From Amphimedon queenslandica (Eukaryota; Porifera; Demospongiae; Haplosclerida; Niphatidae): a DNA stretch of 64,000 nt. A program made the position numbers and the translations under genes. The notes under the pieces were generated by a model. The model saw nothing but the letters and a program-made list of their open reading frames with translations. It searched no databases and was not told the DNA's origin. Positions within the stretch are counted from its first letter, which is position 1; each line of letters starts with the position of its first letter. This document shows, piece by piece, positions 35,638 to 47,768 of this stretch. Location of the stretch: contig NW_003546279.1 in assembly GCF_000090795.2 (NCBI RefSeq), forward strand, positions 360,933 to 424,932, in the 5' to 3' direction.

Positions 35638-37723
35638 TTAAGACATAAAGATGCCTTCCGATCCTTCATTAATGGCAGTCATTAGACCAGTCCTAAACTG
35701 CTCATAAGAATCACACTCAGGCAAACACAAATGATTGAAACTAAAGGGAAATGAAATACATTATAATGTTATACAAGTACAAAAAGTTTGAGCTGATTTT
35801 CAATAAAATTTGGATTTTTACCAAATTTTAAAGTTGCTAAAAATCAGCCCAAAGACCAATATACCAAAACTCATGCTTTATTACAAAAAATTAAAGTATA
35901 ACTGGCATTCAGCAATTCAATCTAAACACACTAAAGTGTTGTTTCAAGCTAGGCTGTACAAACAGGCCAGTAGTTTACCATGTATGTGCATATGGTAGTC
36001 TGCTCCCTCTCTCCCCAGAGGTTGCTAGTAGGAATGGAGGTCTCAGTTCAGCAAACCCTCCACTTGGTATCTGAGAGCTCCCAGTCACAAACTGAACTAG
36101 TCTAGCCAGTTCATCCTGCGAGAAGTCTTCCACTGCAGTCCAGAACCAGTCAACGGTGGTCTCACTAACGTGACGTATGACAGTATGAGACCTTAAGTCC
36201 TCCACACTCAACTCTTGCACACCACACATTAGGAGCTGGTGATATTAAAATAATAATAATAATCATAAATATAATTAAATATACTTCTAGTTCATTTTCA
36301 TCGAATATAGCAATAAGTTCATCAGGAATGAGCATATGCAGACCTGTAATACATTCATTAGAGAAGGAGTCATTGGCTGGTTGGTTCACCTTTTAAGAAT
36401 TCTCTCATTTCCTCTGAGACCTTCTTCCCTAGTCTGTGCTGGGCCAGTTGGTTCAGGTAGTCCATTTTATTAGTTTCTGTGACTGGAATCTTTGTACCAC
36501 CAGGAGTGATGGATACCAGCTATTAATAATAAATATTATTATTATTAATATATTCTTCCTTACTCTTGAGTCATTAGTGCTACTGTTGTATTCTTCTTCA
36601 GCAAACTTTAGGCTCAGATCAAGATCAGCAATGTCACCATCTTTAATGTTCTTCACTTGATAATTGTACAAATCAGGATCATCAGTTTCAAAATGCTAAC
36701 AACAGATACAAATGCAAGGAACATTACTCCACACTAACCTTCCAAGTTAGTCTGAGTCCTACTATTTGTGCTAGGAATGATCGTGTGAATTTAGCTCGTA
36801 CCAGTAACCTGTTCCCCATTGCTGTTTCATACAGACACTTCCCGACTATCAGACCAGCAAATCTATAATGAGCTAATCCAAACTGCTTGTCCCTCTTCTT
36901 CCTGTAGTTCGGGTGGACCTACAGCATAAATTATTAGTAATTATCTGTGTGGGTGGGATACGGTTCCTCACAAGTGCTTGCATGTCGTCTTGTTTAAAAC
37001 CTTTAAAGAGACCCTGGGGGTTTCTTCCGCTAAACATGATCTCACACAAACAATTAATGAATTCCCTGGACACACCCCCTACATCAATACCTAATCAAAA
37101 GTATGAGGAGCTTAAGAGAAGGTACTGCAAGTGATTGGTACCTGCTTCTCCTTCAAATGAAACGAAAAAGTGTCTCTTCCACATATCCTCCGAAAAACTA
37201 CTGGTAGCACTCATTGACTATTAATATATTAATGATTCAATCAACCAATCCATTAAGTAATTAACCAATCCATTAAATAATTAACCAATCCATTAAATAT
37301 CTTACCGTCTCAAGTAGTTCAAATCTCCTGACAGTGATTCGTACATCCAGTCTGTTCTCAGTTTCATTCTGGCGTCTTAGTTCCGCCTGAAAGTGACGGA
37401 CCTTGTCTTGGAATGAACCACCTGCTTAATGACATCACATCATATCATCATCATCATCACACTGACCAATGTTCCTTTGAATGAACTGATAATATATAGC
37501 AGCCATTACTTCTCTTTCAGGAGATATTAGCGTAACTGGAGGTTGTAGACCATCATCAATGGTAAACCGCTCAGGAGCAGAATGCATTATGAACTGAGGG
37601 AGCATAAGGACATCAATATGCATCAGAGAATGTAATATACTGACCTGCGTGCTGTTACACACTCTACAGGTGAACAGTCTTTTTGAAATAACACCAAGAG
37701 TATATCCACGTACTTGAAGCATC

Positions 37724-37806
<83 letters not shown>

Positions 37807-39258
37807 TATTAATAAATAGAAATAAAATAATGATGATGATGACACATTGACACTATTACAATAATTGCTTACTCTAGGTGACAAATAGCACCATACTTCT
37901 TTGGTGCTTCTATTGTTATTCTGTATCATCCTGCTCTTGTATCCAATGTTAAGGAACAGTGTGGTTATATTGTTCTTCATCTTAATGGTGTCCTGATCTA
38001 TAGAGGACAATAAATGATTGATTGAGTATCATCAATAGCTATATACTTACTAGTCAGGACAATAGCAATGGCATTGGTCAGACCAATTATCCTGTCCATG
38101 TGTCTAACACAGCACAAATAATAACCTGGGGAGTCTATTTTAATTAATAATTCAAATCTTTCTTCATCATCATCATCAATTTGATTTATTACATATTCCA
38201 AAGTAGCTAATGGAGAATCAGGGCTATTCTGTATTGGTCAGGTTATGTAAGGAACATAAAATGGAGGAGCTACCTACTTTCCTTGCTTCAAAAATGAGCT
38301 CATCTTGAAGGAGGGCAGCAACATTACCAAAAGAATCTTTAGGAGAGAAGAGTATTGGATAGAAGACACTGGTCTCCATTATTATATTAGGAGCTCGTAA
38401 ATGGAAGACTGTTTTATTAGGGTCTGGTGGACCTATGGGGTTGATACTGTGTTACTAATAATAGAACTAATGGTAATACTGTGTTACTAATAATAGAATG
38501 AGGCAATTAATCAAATACGCTGGTCCTTTCTTGTATCATTATCAAGAGCACATGATGGCTCCATCACACACTCCATCATGAGCTCAAGGTGATATTATAG
38601 TATAGTAGTTATTACAACAGTAGTGATTGGTTTATAGTAAATTAAATAAACAAGTCTTGAAGGAGCTAACCTGCTTGATAAACAGGTCGGTGTATCTTGT
38701 CTATTATTTGTCCGTTCATCATAAAGAGAACTGAGTACTCTCCAGAAACCCTCACAGTGTAAGAGACTGTTATTAATGATCGTCCTACTAGAGACCCAGT
38801 GGGTTCTACCACACAATGGACCTCCCTCTCAGTGTAAGCGTGTTGCACTTGGACTTGAAAATAATCAGTTCTTGAATAAGAGTATGATGAACCATTGCCA
38901 CATATTAACTGGAGGAGGTGTAGGTTCATACCAATGAGAGTGTGTTTATACACAGGTCATGTGCTTACTCTAATATCTGCTACTGATAGTCCTCCTACTG
39001 TTGGCTGCAACTGTCTCCAGGTCACTGTACACAGTCTTGGGTCCAACACGTTATTCCTTATCGAGGGGATCCTTGCTGCAAAAAAACAACAGAATAATAT
39101 AATAATAATAATAATATCCCACACACTCCTCGTTGTATTGTACCTCTGCTGGCACTGTAAGTAACAGATTGCTCTAGACTATGAGGAATGAGTCTGTTAC
39201 CCTCCTCCAGTCCAGTTATGGATCGGCTCTTTCTTGTAAAACAGCAACCCATTGTCAT
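35638..39258 (-). CDS. AREL1-like HECT E3 ubiquitin ligase, divergent paralogue
   Basis: Multi-exon gene with filamin-type immunoglobulin repeats in the first half and a C-terminal HECT domain: GGVSREFINCLCEIMFSG, NPQGLFKGFKQDD, RFAGLIVGKCLYETAMGNRL, KFTRSFLAQIVGLRL, MLIPDELIAIFDENELELL, FVTGSSQIPSGGFAELRP and the catalytic LPYAHTCFNHLCLPECDS; the end is NEGSEGIFMS. The active-site Cys codon is split by an intron (TG|T). The N-terminus is short: ATG at 39258 or 39252. The second has the better context (ACAATGG) and would give MGCCFTRKS, a classic myristoylation/palmitoylation start. It therefore lacks the transmembrane/SAM front seen in the downstream paralogue. AREL1 ubiquitinates IAP antagonists in vertebrates; the substrate here is unknown. 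The last intron holds a dispersed-repeat copy. Confidence 0.85.
35785..35900 (+). repeat. Dispersed-repeat fragment in AREL1-like last intron
   Basis: AAAAGTTTGAGCTGATTTTC ... AAATTTTAAAGTTGCTAAAA ... TCATGCTTTATTACAAAAAA matches the 178-bp family in order; flanking parts are missing. Confidence 0.7.
37723..37803. repeat. (TAA)n microsatellite in AREL1-like intron
   Basis: About 27 TAA units. Confidence 0.95.
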
Positions 39259-39430
39259 GGATAAGCTCTTCTTGCTTGCAATATCTCCAGCCACACCTAC
39301 AATTACCGAGACCACACCTATCTAAAAACCGCTTCTCAAGCTCCACGTGGTTTTAGTACATTTCCGTAAACTTAAAAAAAAAAAAAACTCACGTGATCCT
39401 TACAAAACACGTGGTTCTAATTTCCCGCCA
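39259..39430. promoter_or_regulatory. Upstream region of the AREL1-like gene with three CACGTG sites
   Basis: CCACGTGG (39343-39350), TCACGTGA (39389-39396) and ACACGTGG (39407-39414) lie within 72 bp, separated by an A13 run. The spacing and core match the other divergent promoters, suggesting a rightward transcript starts near 39.43 kb. Confidence 0.6.
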
Positions 39431-39460
39431 TTTTCAAAAGGTGAGAAGAAGATGAGCTGG

Positions 39461-39533
39461 CCTGCAGGTCTAGTGTCGGGGGGCCTGCCCCTTAAAGGAA
39501 GGGGCTGGCGGCTGGCCCCGAGACTAGGACAGG
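39461..39533 (+). ncRNA. GC-rich imperfect hairpin, possible structured RNA
   Basis: A 73-nt segment folds on itself. The outer stem pairs GTC-TAGT-TCGGGG (39468-39481) with CCCCGA-ACTA-GAC (39516-39530) with small bulges. The inner stem pairs GCCCCTT (39487-39493) with AAGGGGC (39499-39505) around an AAAGG loop. It is strikingly GC-rich in an AT-rich genome and lies just downstream of three CACGTG sites. I saw no coding potential that looks conserved. It could be a 5' UTR structure, a pre-miRNA-like hairpin, or part of a noncoding RNA. Confidence 0.4.
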
Positions 39534-40692
39534 TCTCACTCGGCTCTCTTTCCCTCCCTCCCCCTCTCTCTCTCACTAAGAGCCTTCTTTGATAAATATC
39601 TACTGAACTAGCATCTTCCTTCTAGTATCCACCATTTTATCGCCACTCCTCTTGTTAATTATCCTCACCTGACCTCAGTTAGACCTCAGTATGGTAAGTG
39701 ATTCCTCTATTCTTGTTCTCATTATAGGTACATCAGAACTGAAGCTGTTGAAGACTACACCAGGATATTTCAAGTTGTATGGTAGTGTGTGTATTATATC
39801 ATATTATACTGGCTCTATTGTTTTATGTAGGACAACCAGTCAGTATTTCAATGATCCTTTCATTCATTATTGGTACGTGTGTATTATTATTATGTACACT
39901 CTATGTTTGTAGGTAATAAAGTCCTGCTCTAATCTTTATACATGTACGTGTACATACGTATGCATTCTAGTGTATTCTTGTATATTTTTAGGATATTACT
40001 TAGTATATTGTTTCAAGTCTCATCTATTGTTCAGTAAATATGTGTTGTTCTTGTATTATTATCTATTTTACAGGTTATATTCATGTACTTGATTCATTCA
40101 GGATATTTTAAGTATTGTCCAGTATATGATTATATTATTATTTATTTTATAGGTGATGGAGATACTGAATTAAGTCTTTATGTGGTAGTTATGCTGCATT
40201 GGTAATAAATGGAAAATGTAACATGTATTCTTGTTCATTTTCAGGATATTATCAGTATTCTAAAGATAGAACTACTTCAGTACATCAAGTGTATGGTATA
40301 GTTTGGCATTCAATTCATAATCTTTTGTATATTGTCAGGTTGATGTTCATTACTAGTATCAGAGGCAGTTCTCTATTGGTTAATGATATCCACACACTAT
40401 CATGTACATGTACATCCTTATTTGTAACATGTATTCTATTTCCCTTTCCTTAAGATTGCTACATAGACTCAAGCCAGCATGCAGTCTTCTTCAGCATCAA
40501 TTCAGTCCCAGTCTTCAGTGTATGGTAACAATGTATCTATTGCATGTTATTAATAACCTTGATTACAGTGCTAATAATAAACGGCTCATTTTATCACTAT
40601 TCATCCATCCCATTACATGTAATAAAGCACTGTCCCATTGATCTTTACTTATTCTATTGTTTAAACATTTTTCTCTTTTTTTTATTTCTACA
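39534..40692. other. Intergenic or non-coding transcript region with degenerate AGGATATT modules
   Basis: No convincing protein. AGGATATT recurs near 39763, 39990, 40108 and 40242, several times preceded by a splice-acceptor-like TTTTCAG/TTTTTAG. A good donor (ATG|gtaagtg) is at 39691-39697. This is compatible with a spliced long non-coding RNA or decayed duplicated exons. Confidence 0.4.
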
Positions 40693-41500
40693 GGGATCAA
40701 GTTTAAAGTTGGTTGAGTGTGAGGTAGAGTGAGAGTTAATAATGTATAATTACGCATGCTTATAATGTATTTTATGCATGTACAATATAATCCACACATG
40801 TCCTTCCACCCCCCCCCCCCCAACCTCTAGTAGGTCTGACTGTTCTGGACTGGACTCAGGATCAAGTTTAAAGTTGGTTGAGTGTGAGGTAGAGTGAGAG
40901 TTAATAATGTATAATTACGCATGCTTATAATGTATTTTATGCATGTACAATATAATCCACACATGTCCTTCCACCCCCCCAACCTCTAGTAGGTCTGACT
41001 GTTCTGGACTGGACTCAGGATCAAGTTTAAAGTTGGTTGAGTGTGAGGTAGAGTGAGAGTTAATAATGTATAATTACGCATGCTTATAATGTATTTTATG
41101 CATGTACAATATAATCCACACATGTCCTTCCACCCCCCCCACCTCTAGTAGGTCTGACTGTTCTGGACTGGACTCAGGATCAAGTTTAAAGTTGGTTGAG
41201 TGTGAGGTAGAGTGAGAGTTAATAATGTATAATTACGCATGCTTATAATGTATTTTATGCATGTACAATATAATCCACACATGTCCTTCCACCCCCCCAA
41301 CCTCTAGTAGGTCTGACTGTTCTGGACTGGACTCAGGATCAAGTTTAAAGTTGGTTGAGTGTGAGGTAGAGTGAGAGTTAATAATGTATAATTACGCATG
41401 CTTATAATGTATTTTATGCATGTACAATATAATCCACATATTCTGCTCTCTCCCTCCACCCCCCCTCTAGTAGGTCTGACTGTTCTGGACTGGACCCTGG
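40693..41500. repeat. 159-bp tandem repeat, five copies
   Basis: Copies start at GGATCAAGTTTAAAGTTGG near 40693, 40859, 41018, 41177 and 41336. The first is 166 bp and the next three are 159 bp. The main difference is the length of an internal poly-C run (about 13, 7, 8 and 7); the fifth copy is diverged after ATAATCCACA. Each contains GCATGC and TGCATGTA palindromes, and a pyrimidine tract followed by CTCTAG that looks like a splice acceptor. Confidence 0.95.
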
Positions 41501-41967
41501 TAAGGATTGATTGCATGTTCTCCATTATTACATGTAATGGGATGAATAGTGATAAAATGAGCCAATGGTTTAAAATTTATAAAAAAATTAAAATTAAAAA
41601 CCAATTAACTCAATTACTAAGTGGGCAGGGCTAGTAAAGTATAGCCACACCTCTAGCCAGTAGAGCTCTAGCCACACCCCCAATAAAGGTATTAGCCACA
41701 CCTCCTACTAATAAAAAGGCCATCATACTGTACCATACAGGTGCTTCTGTTGTACTGTCTGGTGTTACTATGGCCACCATTTTATTAAGGTGTGACAAAA
41801 CCCACTGAATAATAGTGACAGTTGGACTAGCAGGCAAATGCTTACCCAGGCATGCTTCAATAATAATAATTGACAGTAAAAACATAATAATAATAATACA
41901 TTATAAAAAGTGAAAATGCAGCACACACCAGCTGCTGATAATAGTCACTCATTAATTGTTAATATTA
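41501..41967. other. Intergenic, no gene supported
   Basis: The segment contains short GCCACACCTC iterations and a weak 84-codon frame without recognisable features. I see no convincing gene. Confidence 0.5.
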
Positions 41968-44900
41968 TCATGCGAATCCAAAACCTTCTGATCCTTCATT
42001 AAGAGCTAGCGTTAATGACTGTTGGAACTGGTCGTATGAATCATAAGATGGAAGACAGAGCTGATTGAAACTATGGAAGGGAAGGGTATCAAGTGAAAGA
42101 CTATTAGTTCCTTATAGACCTACCAGGTGTGAGCTGTAGGTAGTCTGCCATGAGTTGGTGAGGATATTATCTGAAAGGCAGGGTGAAGGTCTTTAAAACC
42201 ACCTGGAGGTAACTGGGAACATCCTGACGAGGAAACACTGTATTTAAGGATCAGTAATATTGAGACATACCTGTTACAAATTGTAATAGTTTGGCCATTT
42301 CTTCCTGAGTAAATCCACTGACCAGTGTCCAGAACCATGATACCACTGTCCTAAACCGGTCGTTACTACCATTAACCACTGTATGGATCTTTAGCTCATT
42401 ATAACTGACTGTACCAACACCACACATTAATAACTAGAGGTAGTTATTAATAATAGTTATTAGTAATAGTTATTACTTCAAGTTCAGTTTCATCAAAAAT
42501 AGATAATAAATGATCAGGAATTACATCATTAAGACCTAGTTATTAATGATAGTTATTGATGGTTATTAATAGTTATTATACCTTTAAGGAAATGATCCAC
42601 TTCTTCTTTGACAGTTTTCGATAATTTATGCTGAGCCAGCAAATTAAGATAATGAAGTTTATTACTATTAGTAACCTCAATCTCCTCCCCCTTACTGATC
42701 AGGGGAACCACCTACCAATTAATCAATAACTACTGAACGCATTTCATCCTCCATATATGTACATACGGTTATGGTTCCTGTATTTTGGTCTATTTCTTCT
42801 TCAGCAAAGACCAGTCCTAAATCAGTGACGTCATTGTCTCTGATGTACTGAATCTTTGTTGTGTATAATTCAGGATTGTCACTCTCAAAATACTAAAATA
42901 AACAAACAATAAACAAACAAACAAACAAACAAACGGTAGTACTTTGTGGTTAATTCTCAGTCCAATTATTTGAGCTAGGAATGATCTGCTAAACCTGGCC
43001 TTCACCATCAGCTGGTTACCCAGGGCTGACTCATACAGACACTTGCCAACGATACGACCAGCAAACTCGTAGTGCCTTAATTTCAAATGTGATGGTCTGT
43101 TTGGGTTCGGATGAGCCTGTAACAAGGACATGATTTATGACACAGTGCCAGCAGCAGCTGTTGCTTACTAGTCCCTGGGGATTATCGGAGAATCTCTTAA
43201 ACAGCTGATAGGACGGGTCAAAGCATCTGACACAAACCAACTCAAAGAACTCACGACTGACCCCGCCCCAATCCAAACCTGGTTAATTAACTAGTTATTA
43301 ATAGTTATTAATAGTCATACCTTCCTCTCCTTGAAAGTCAATGGTAAACTTCTTATACCAGTCCGAACTACTCAAGTGTTTGGTGGCTTGTATCGCCTGG
43401 AAAAGGCGCGGGGTTAATGGGTGAGGTCAAAGGAGGCGTGGCAATACTGTACAAACCTCTTCAAGTAGGTTGTGTCTTGAGGATACTGTGATATGGACCT
43501 CTCCTCTTGTCAGTTGGCTCCTCATTTTCTTCACTTCGCTGTAAAAGAACTTTTGTTTATCTTGAAACTTTTCGGAACCACCTGCCCACAATAAACACCA
43601 ATACTAATATACAATAAAGTGGGCGTGTACCAATGTTCTTTAATAAAAATTTATAAAAAGTAGCAGCGAGCACTTCACGATGAGGAGATACCATGACCAG
43701 CGGAGACTGGTATCCATCGTCCAGTGTAAAACATTCGGCAGTTTCATGGAATATTATCTGAAGGTATGACAATGTGTAACTTATTAATGGCAGCTGGTCA
43801 GTACAACTCACTCTGGTCGAAGGACAGACTTTACAGGAGTAGATACGCTTAGGAATGAGTCCCAATATAAAGAACTCTTTCACTTGAATCTGTTTCGGTG
43901 AGATGTAACAATAAACCCTCTTTGGTTTTGCAGCTGCTCCTGGAGTATACATTGACTCGTAATAAACATTACACTTCTTAGCGACATTCTTATCAACTGA
44001 AACAGAATCCGCTTCTAAATAATGATAAGTAGAACTTAACATAATGGACATCACTTTCTCACCATTTAATGATATTATATTTATAGAACATGGTCCAATG
44101 ATCTCTCCTTCATATTTAACGCAACCTACAAAGTACCCAACCTCCTCTACCTTGAGGAGTATCTCGTACTGATTGGGAACTGGACTCGTATCAACCACAC
44201 ACTCTGGATTGATGAGATCACCAGTGGAACTATCCTATGGAGAAGAACATCAATTGACGGCTAGTGAGGAATATATAAAATTGTAAAAATGGAGACTTCT
44301 CTCCTTTTTATTTTCAGCAAAATTTGTACTGTACATGGTCTTGGACCTAATCATAATAACTAAATTACTTTTCTGATTTCAGCAGTTAAATACTCTTGGC
44401 AGACATTAGCTGGGTTACCGAACCTGTCCTTTGGTATTATTTGCATGCTGTGGTAGATTCCTGATGTGACTACTATTGTATTGCTTTGCTGTAGGAACAC
44501 TGTCTTACTGGCATCAACTGAACCTAATGGGATGAGTGAGCCCCTCTAATTAGTACTAATAATAATGTACCTGGCTTGTACTGCCTGATAATGGACCCAT
44601 CTCTCCCAATGTAAGTTCCGTTGATCTTTATGTCAATGTTATAGCTCCCACTCAGTTTCGGAGTGAACGATATTTTGATAGAATCTTGACCGAAAGGTCT
44701 AGCTGGTTCCAAGGCATGAGGTAATGTAGTCTTTGAGCTGACGTGTAGTATTTTAATCGATAAATTATCGGAGGGTTGCAATGTATAATTAGAATCATTT
44801 CTACATTTAAACTGGAGGGAGGAGCTAGTCATTAAGTAATTAACTTACATGTACTGTGGCTATGGAAGAATTCCCAACTACAAGAGATTCCTGATTGTTC

Positions 44901-45977
44901 CAAGCGATGGTGCTACGCTTTGAATCAAAGGACTTACCCCTTAGCCGGTCGTAAAGCCCCAGATGAAAATCAGCACCTGCAAGATAATAAGAGTAGATGT
45001 ATATTATATGGAGGTATATTAGATATCATTATGCATATACCAGTACTGTTAGTATTAGCTCTAGAGTGTCTTTGGTTAGTTCTTAATAATGAGAACCTGC
45101 TCCGCCCCCTACTAGCAGCTGTTCTAGTACGGAATGAACTGAAGGATGGAGGGTTGGGCGGGGACACACGCCGTCCTGTCAATCCATTAATAAAACTGCC
45201 AACCACACCCACTATTAGAACCCATAGGATCAGTACTATCCCGTACATGAGAGCGTCTATTATTAGGACAGCAGCTGCACTGACAACATTAACGACACAA
45301 ATATATAGAAATACTAGAGGGGATAATAATTATAATATTAATTAATATCATTATTATTACCTATTAATGCTATGATTATTATAAAAAGTATAATTATTAT
45401 GTAAATCCAACTGTACGAGCCTAGTAATAAATATTAATAACAATTAATAATAATTAACAATAATTAATTACCATGTGACTCATTTCTAAGTGAGGTTGCA
45501 GCTGCTATGAATTTATCTTTATCTTTCTGTCCCTCCATCATTCTGTAGAGGTCCTTGTCACTGGTTGACGTGAGATCTCTCAAACTGATCATGTTGTGTT
45601 GCTTAAGGACAGGCTCGTAGCTAGTTAATTCATTAGTTAATAACCAGTTCTGGACCTTCAACCAGCTGCAGGCCCTGTCCAGCAACCAGACCTGCTCTGA
45701 TGTTAAACTCAGAGTATCTGACAGTGAATCAACTGAATATTTCAATAAATCACGAGTTGACTTGATTCCTGTGATAACATGGGAAGAACTGGTCAGTATA
45801 ATATCAATGGCACAGACCAGAGAGGACTAATGACTCCTCAATCTCTTCTAGTCTGTTCTCCTTTAGCCAGAGACTGAGCTGATCCTCCTCTTGGTAGACT
45901 AGGCTCCTTTGCTTGAGCCATACCATCAGTATCACTGATACCAGCACTATTATCCAACCTATCTTTCCACCACTCAT
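41968..45977 (-). CDS. AREL1: AREL1 orthologue: membrane-anchored SAM/filamin/HECT E3 ligase
   Basis: ATG at 45977 begins MSGGKIGWIIVLVSVILMVW, a signal-anchor helix. Two SAM-like helical segments follow (LSLWLKENRLEEIEESLVL; LLTNELTSYEPVLKQHNMIS), then two more hydrophobic stretches (YSWIYIIIILFIIIIALI; LMYGIVLILWVLIVGVVGSF). Filamin-type repeats come next (KISFTPKLSGSYNIDIKING), then VYCYISPKQIQVKEFFI and the HECT domain: LDWGGVSREFFELVCVRC, AHPNPNRPSHLKLRHYEFAG, RIVGKCLYESALGNQLMVKA, RFSRSFLAQIIGLRINHK and LPTAHTCFNQLCLPSYDS. It ends NEGSEGFGFA, close to human SEGCEGFGML. The catalytic Cys codon is split by an intron in the same phase as in the neighbouring paralogue. It is divergent from presenilin by 202 bp. 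Confidence 0.9.
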
Positions 45978-46179
45978 ACTACTGCAGCCAGGTTTTCAAT
46001 ATTACACATAACACTGTGAATAATTAGAACAAATAAGACTAATACGGAACCATGTGTAAGCATGTGGCTCATTCATGAGTCATGACACAAAAATTAATTT
46101 ATTCATGTCATGAGACAAAAATTAATGGGTGGAGACATACTCCGTAGTCTTAGTCCGTTCACTATAATTGTTTGCTCTG
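45978..46179. promoter_or_regulatory. Divergent AREL1/presenilin promoter with an AP-1 palindrome and a direct repeat
   Basis: ATGAGTCAT (46075-46083) is a perfect AP-1-type site. It lies in the first of two ~25-bp direct repeats (46073-46098 and 46103-46126), both ending ACAAAAATTAAT. No CACGTG is present. Confidence 0.5.
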
Positions 46180-47727
46180 ATGTCTACTAACAGTGAGACT
46201 GCATCTCTCCTCTCTGGAGAGGCCAGAGAGACAGAGTATGGGTCGGACAATGATGTTAGTACCTTGTTGTTTTGTTGTCTTGTTTGTTTGTTTGTTTGTT
46301 TTTTGTGTTTTGATTGCCCCATAAGAATCAAAGGGAGGGAGTGGCTGATCACGTGATCCCTAACACACATACACACTGTTATATACAGGAGGGTATGGAA
46401 GAACAGGAAGAAGATGGTATAACTGTCTCTCCTCCACTCCAGGGAACAAGAGAAGAGGAAGAGGAAACTGAACAGAAAGATGATGAACAAAGGTCAGTGT
46501 ATTAATGGAGTGCATGTACATCTATTTCATGAATAACATATTGACTGCATTATAAGCATTGTATTGGCATGGGGTCCATGACTGTGTTTAATTAAATGGG
46601 TGTGGTTAGTTATTATTATTATTATAGTTGTGGTATGAAGTATGTGTTTAAGAAGATACTCAATGTCCTCCCGTCATTTGGTGATGATGGAGACGATCCT
46701 ACCAGTGAAGCTAATGAGGTAAACAACAACAACAAACAATAACAAATGTTGTTATTGTTTGTTATTATTTACAGGAGGCACTACGTTTTGGAGCTCAGCA
46801 GATGATTCTGTTAATATTTCCAGTCTTCATCTGCATGGCTCTGGTGGTCGCCATACAGCTGTCTGTTGAAAAGAATGTGACCAGTTCTGGAACACTGTGA
46901 GCTATTAACATGATTAATTAATTAATTATTAAAATTAAATTATGAATAGGATATATACTCCATTTGATGAGGACACTGCCTCCAATGATGGATTTGTTCT
47001 TTTATTTGCTCTGGCTAACGTAGCCATTGTCATTACTCTGGTGGTTGTCATGACAATCATACTAGTGTGTCTCTATAAGTATAGATGCTATAAGGTTATT
47101 AATAGTTATTGATAGTTATTAATGGTTATTAACAGTAGTTATTACTAGTTATTAATTTCTGTAGATCATTTATGGTTGGCTTGTAGTAGCGTCTGCTTTA
47201 CTCCTGTTTGTCTTCTCTTCATTTTTCTTTGTGTAAGTTCATAGTCATTTCAAACCCTAAACCCTCTCCTCCTTCCCCCAGTGAGGTTCTTCAGGTTCAT
47301 TATTTATTCATTGACTGGCCGTCCTTTCTTGTCCTTATATGGAATTTTGGTGGTATGGGTGTCCTTGTCATTCACTGGAAGGGACCACTTCGCTTGCAAC
47401 AAGCTTACCTCATCTTCTGTAGCGCTCTCACTGTAAATAATAATCATTACTTTATTTTTATTTTATTTATTTATATTTTAGGCTAATATTTTTGTGAAAT
47501 ATCTTCCCAACTGGACAGCTTGGATCCTACTAGCTGCGATATCCTTATATGGTTAAATAATTATTAATTAATTAATTAATTAATGACTATTGTTGATGTG
47601 TAGACCTAATAGCTGTCCTTTGTCCAAAGGGTCCTTTGAGAGTTCTTGTTGAAACTGCGAGAGAAAGAAATGAAACCATCTTTCCATCATTGATATATTC
47701 AAGTAAACCATTGTATTATTATTATTG

Positions 47728-47768
<41 letters not shown>

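Noticed and set aside
39347-39592. 81-codon frame beginning at CACGTGG
   Set aside because: It runs through a poly-A tract and the GC-rich hairpin, with no conserved sequence; promoter/RNA structure is more likely.
41631-41885. 84-codon minus-strand frame with hydrophobic segments
   Set aside because: No splice partners, start context or family resemblance; it overlaps short GCCACACC iterations.
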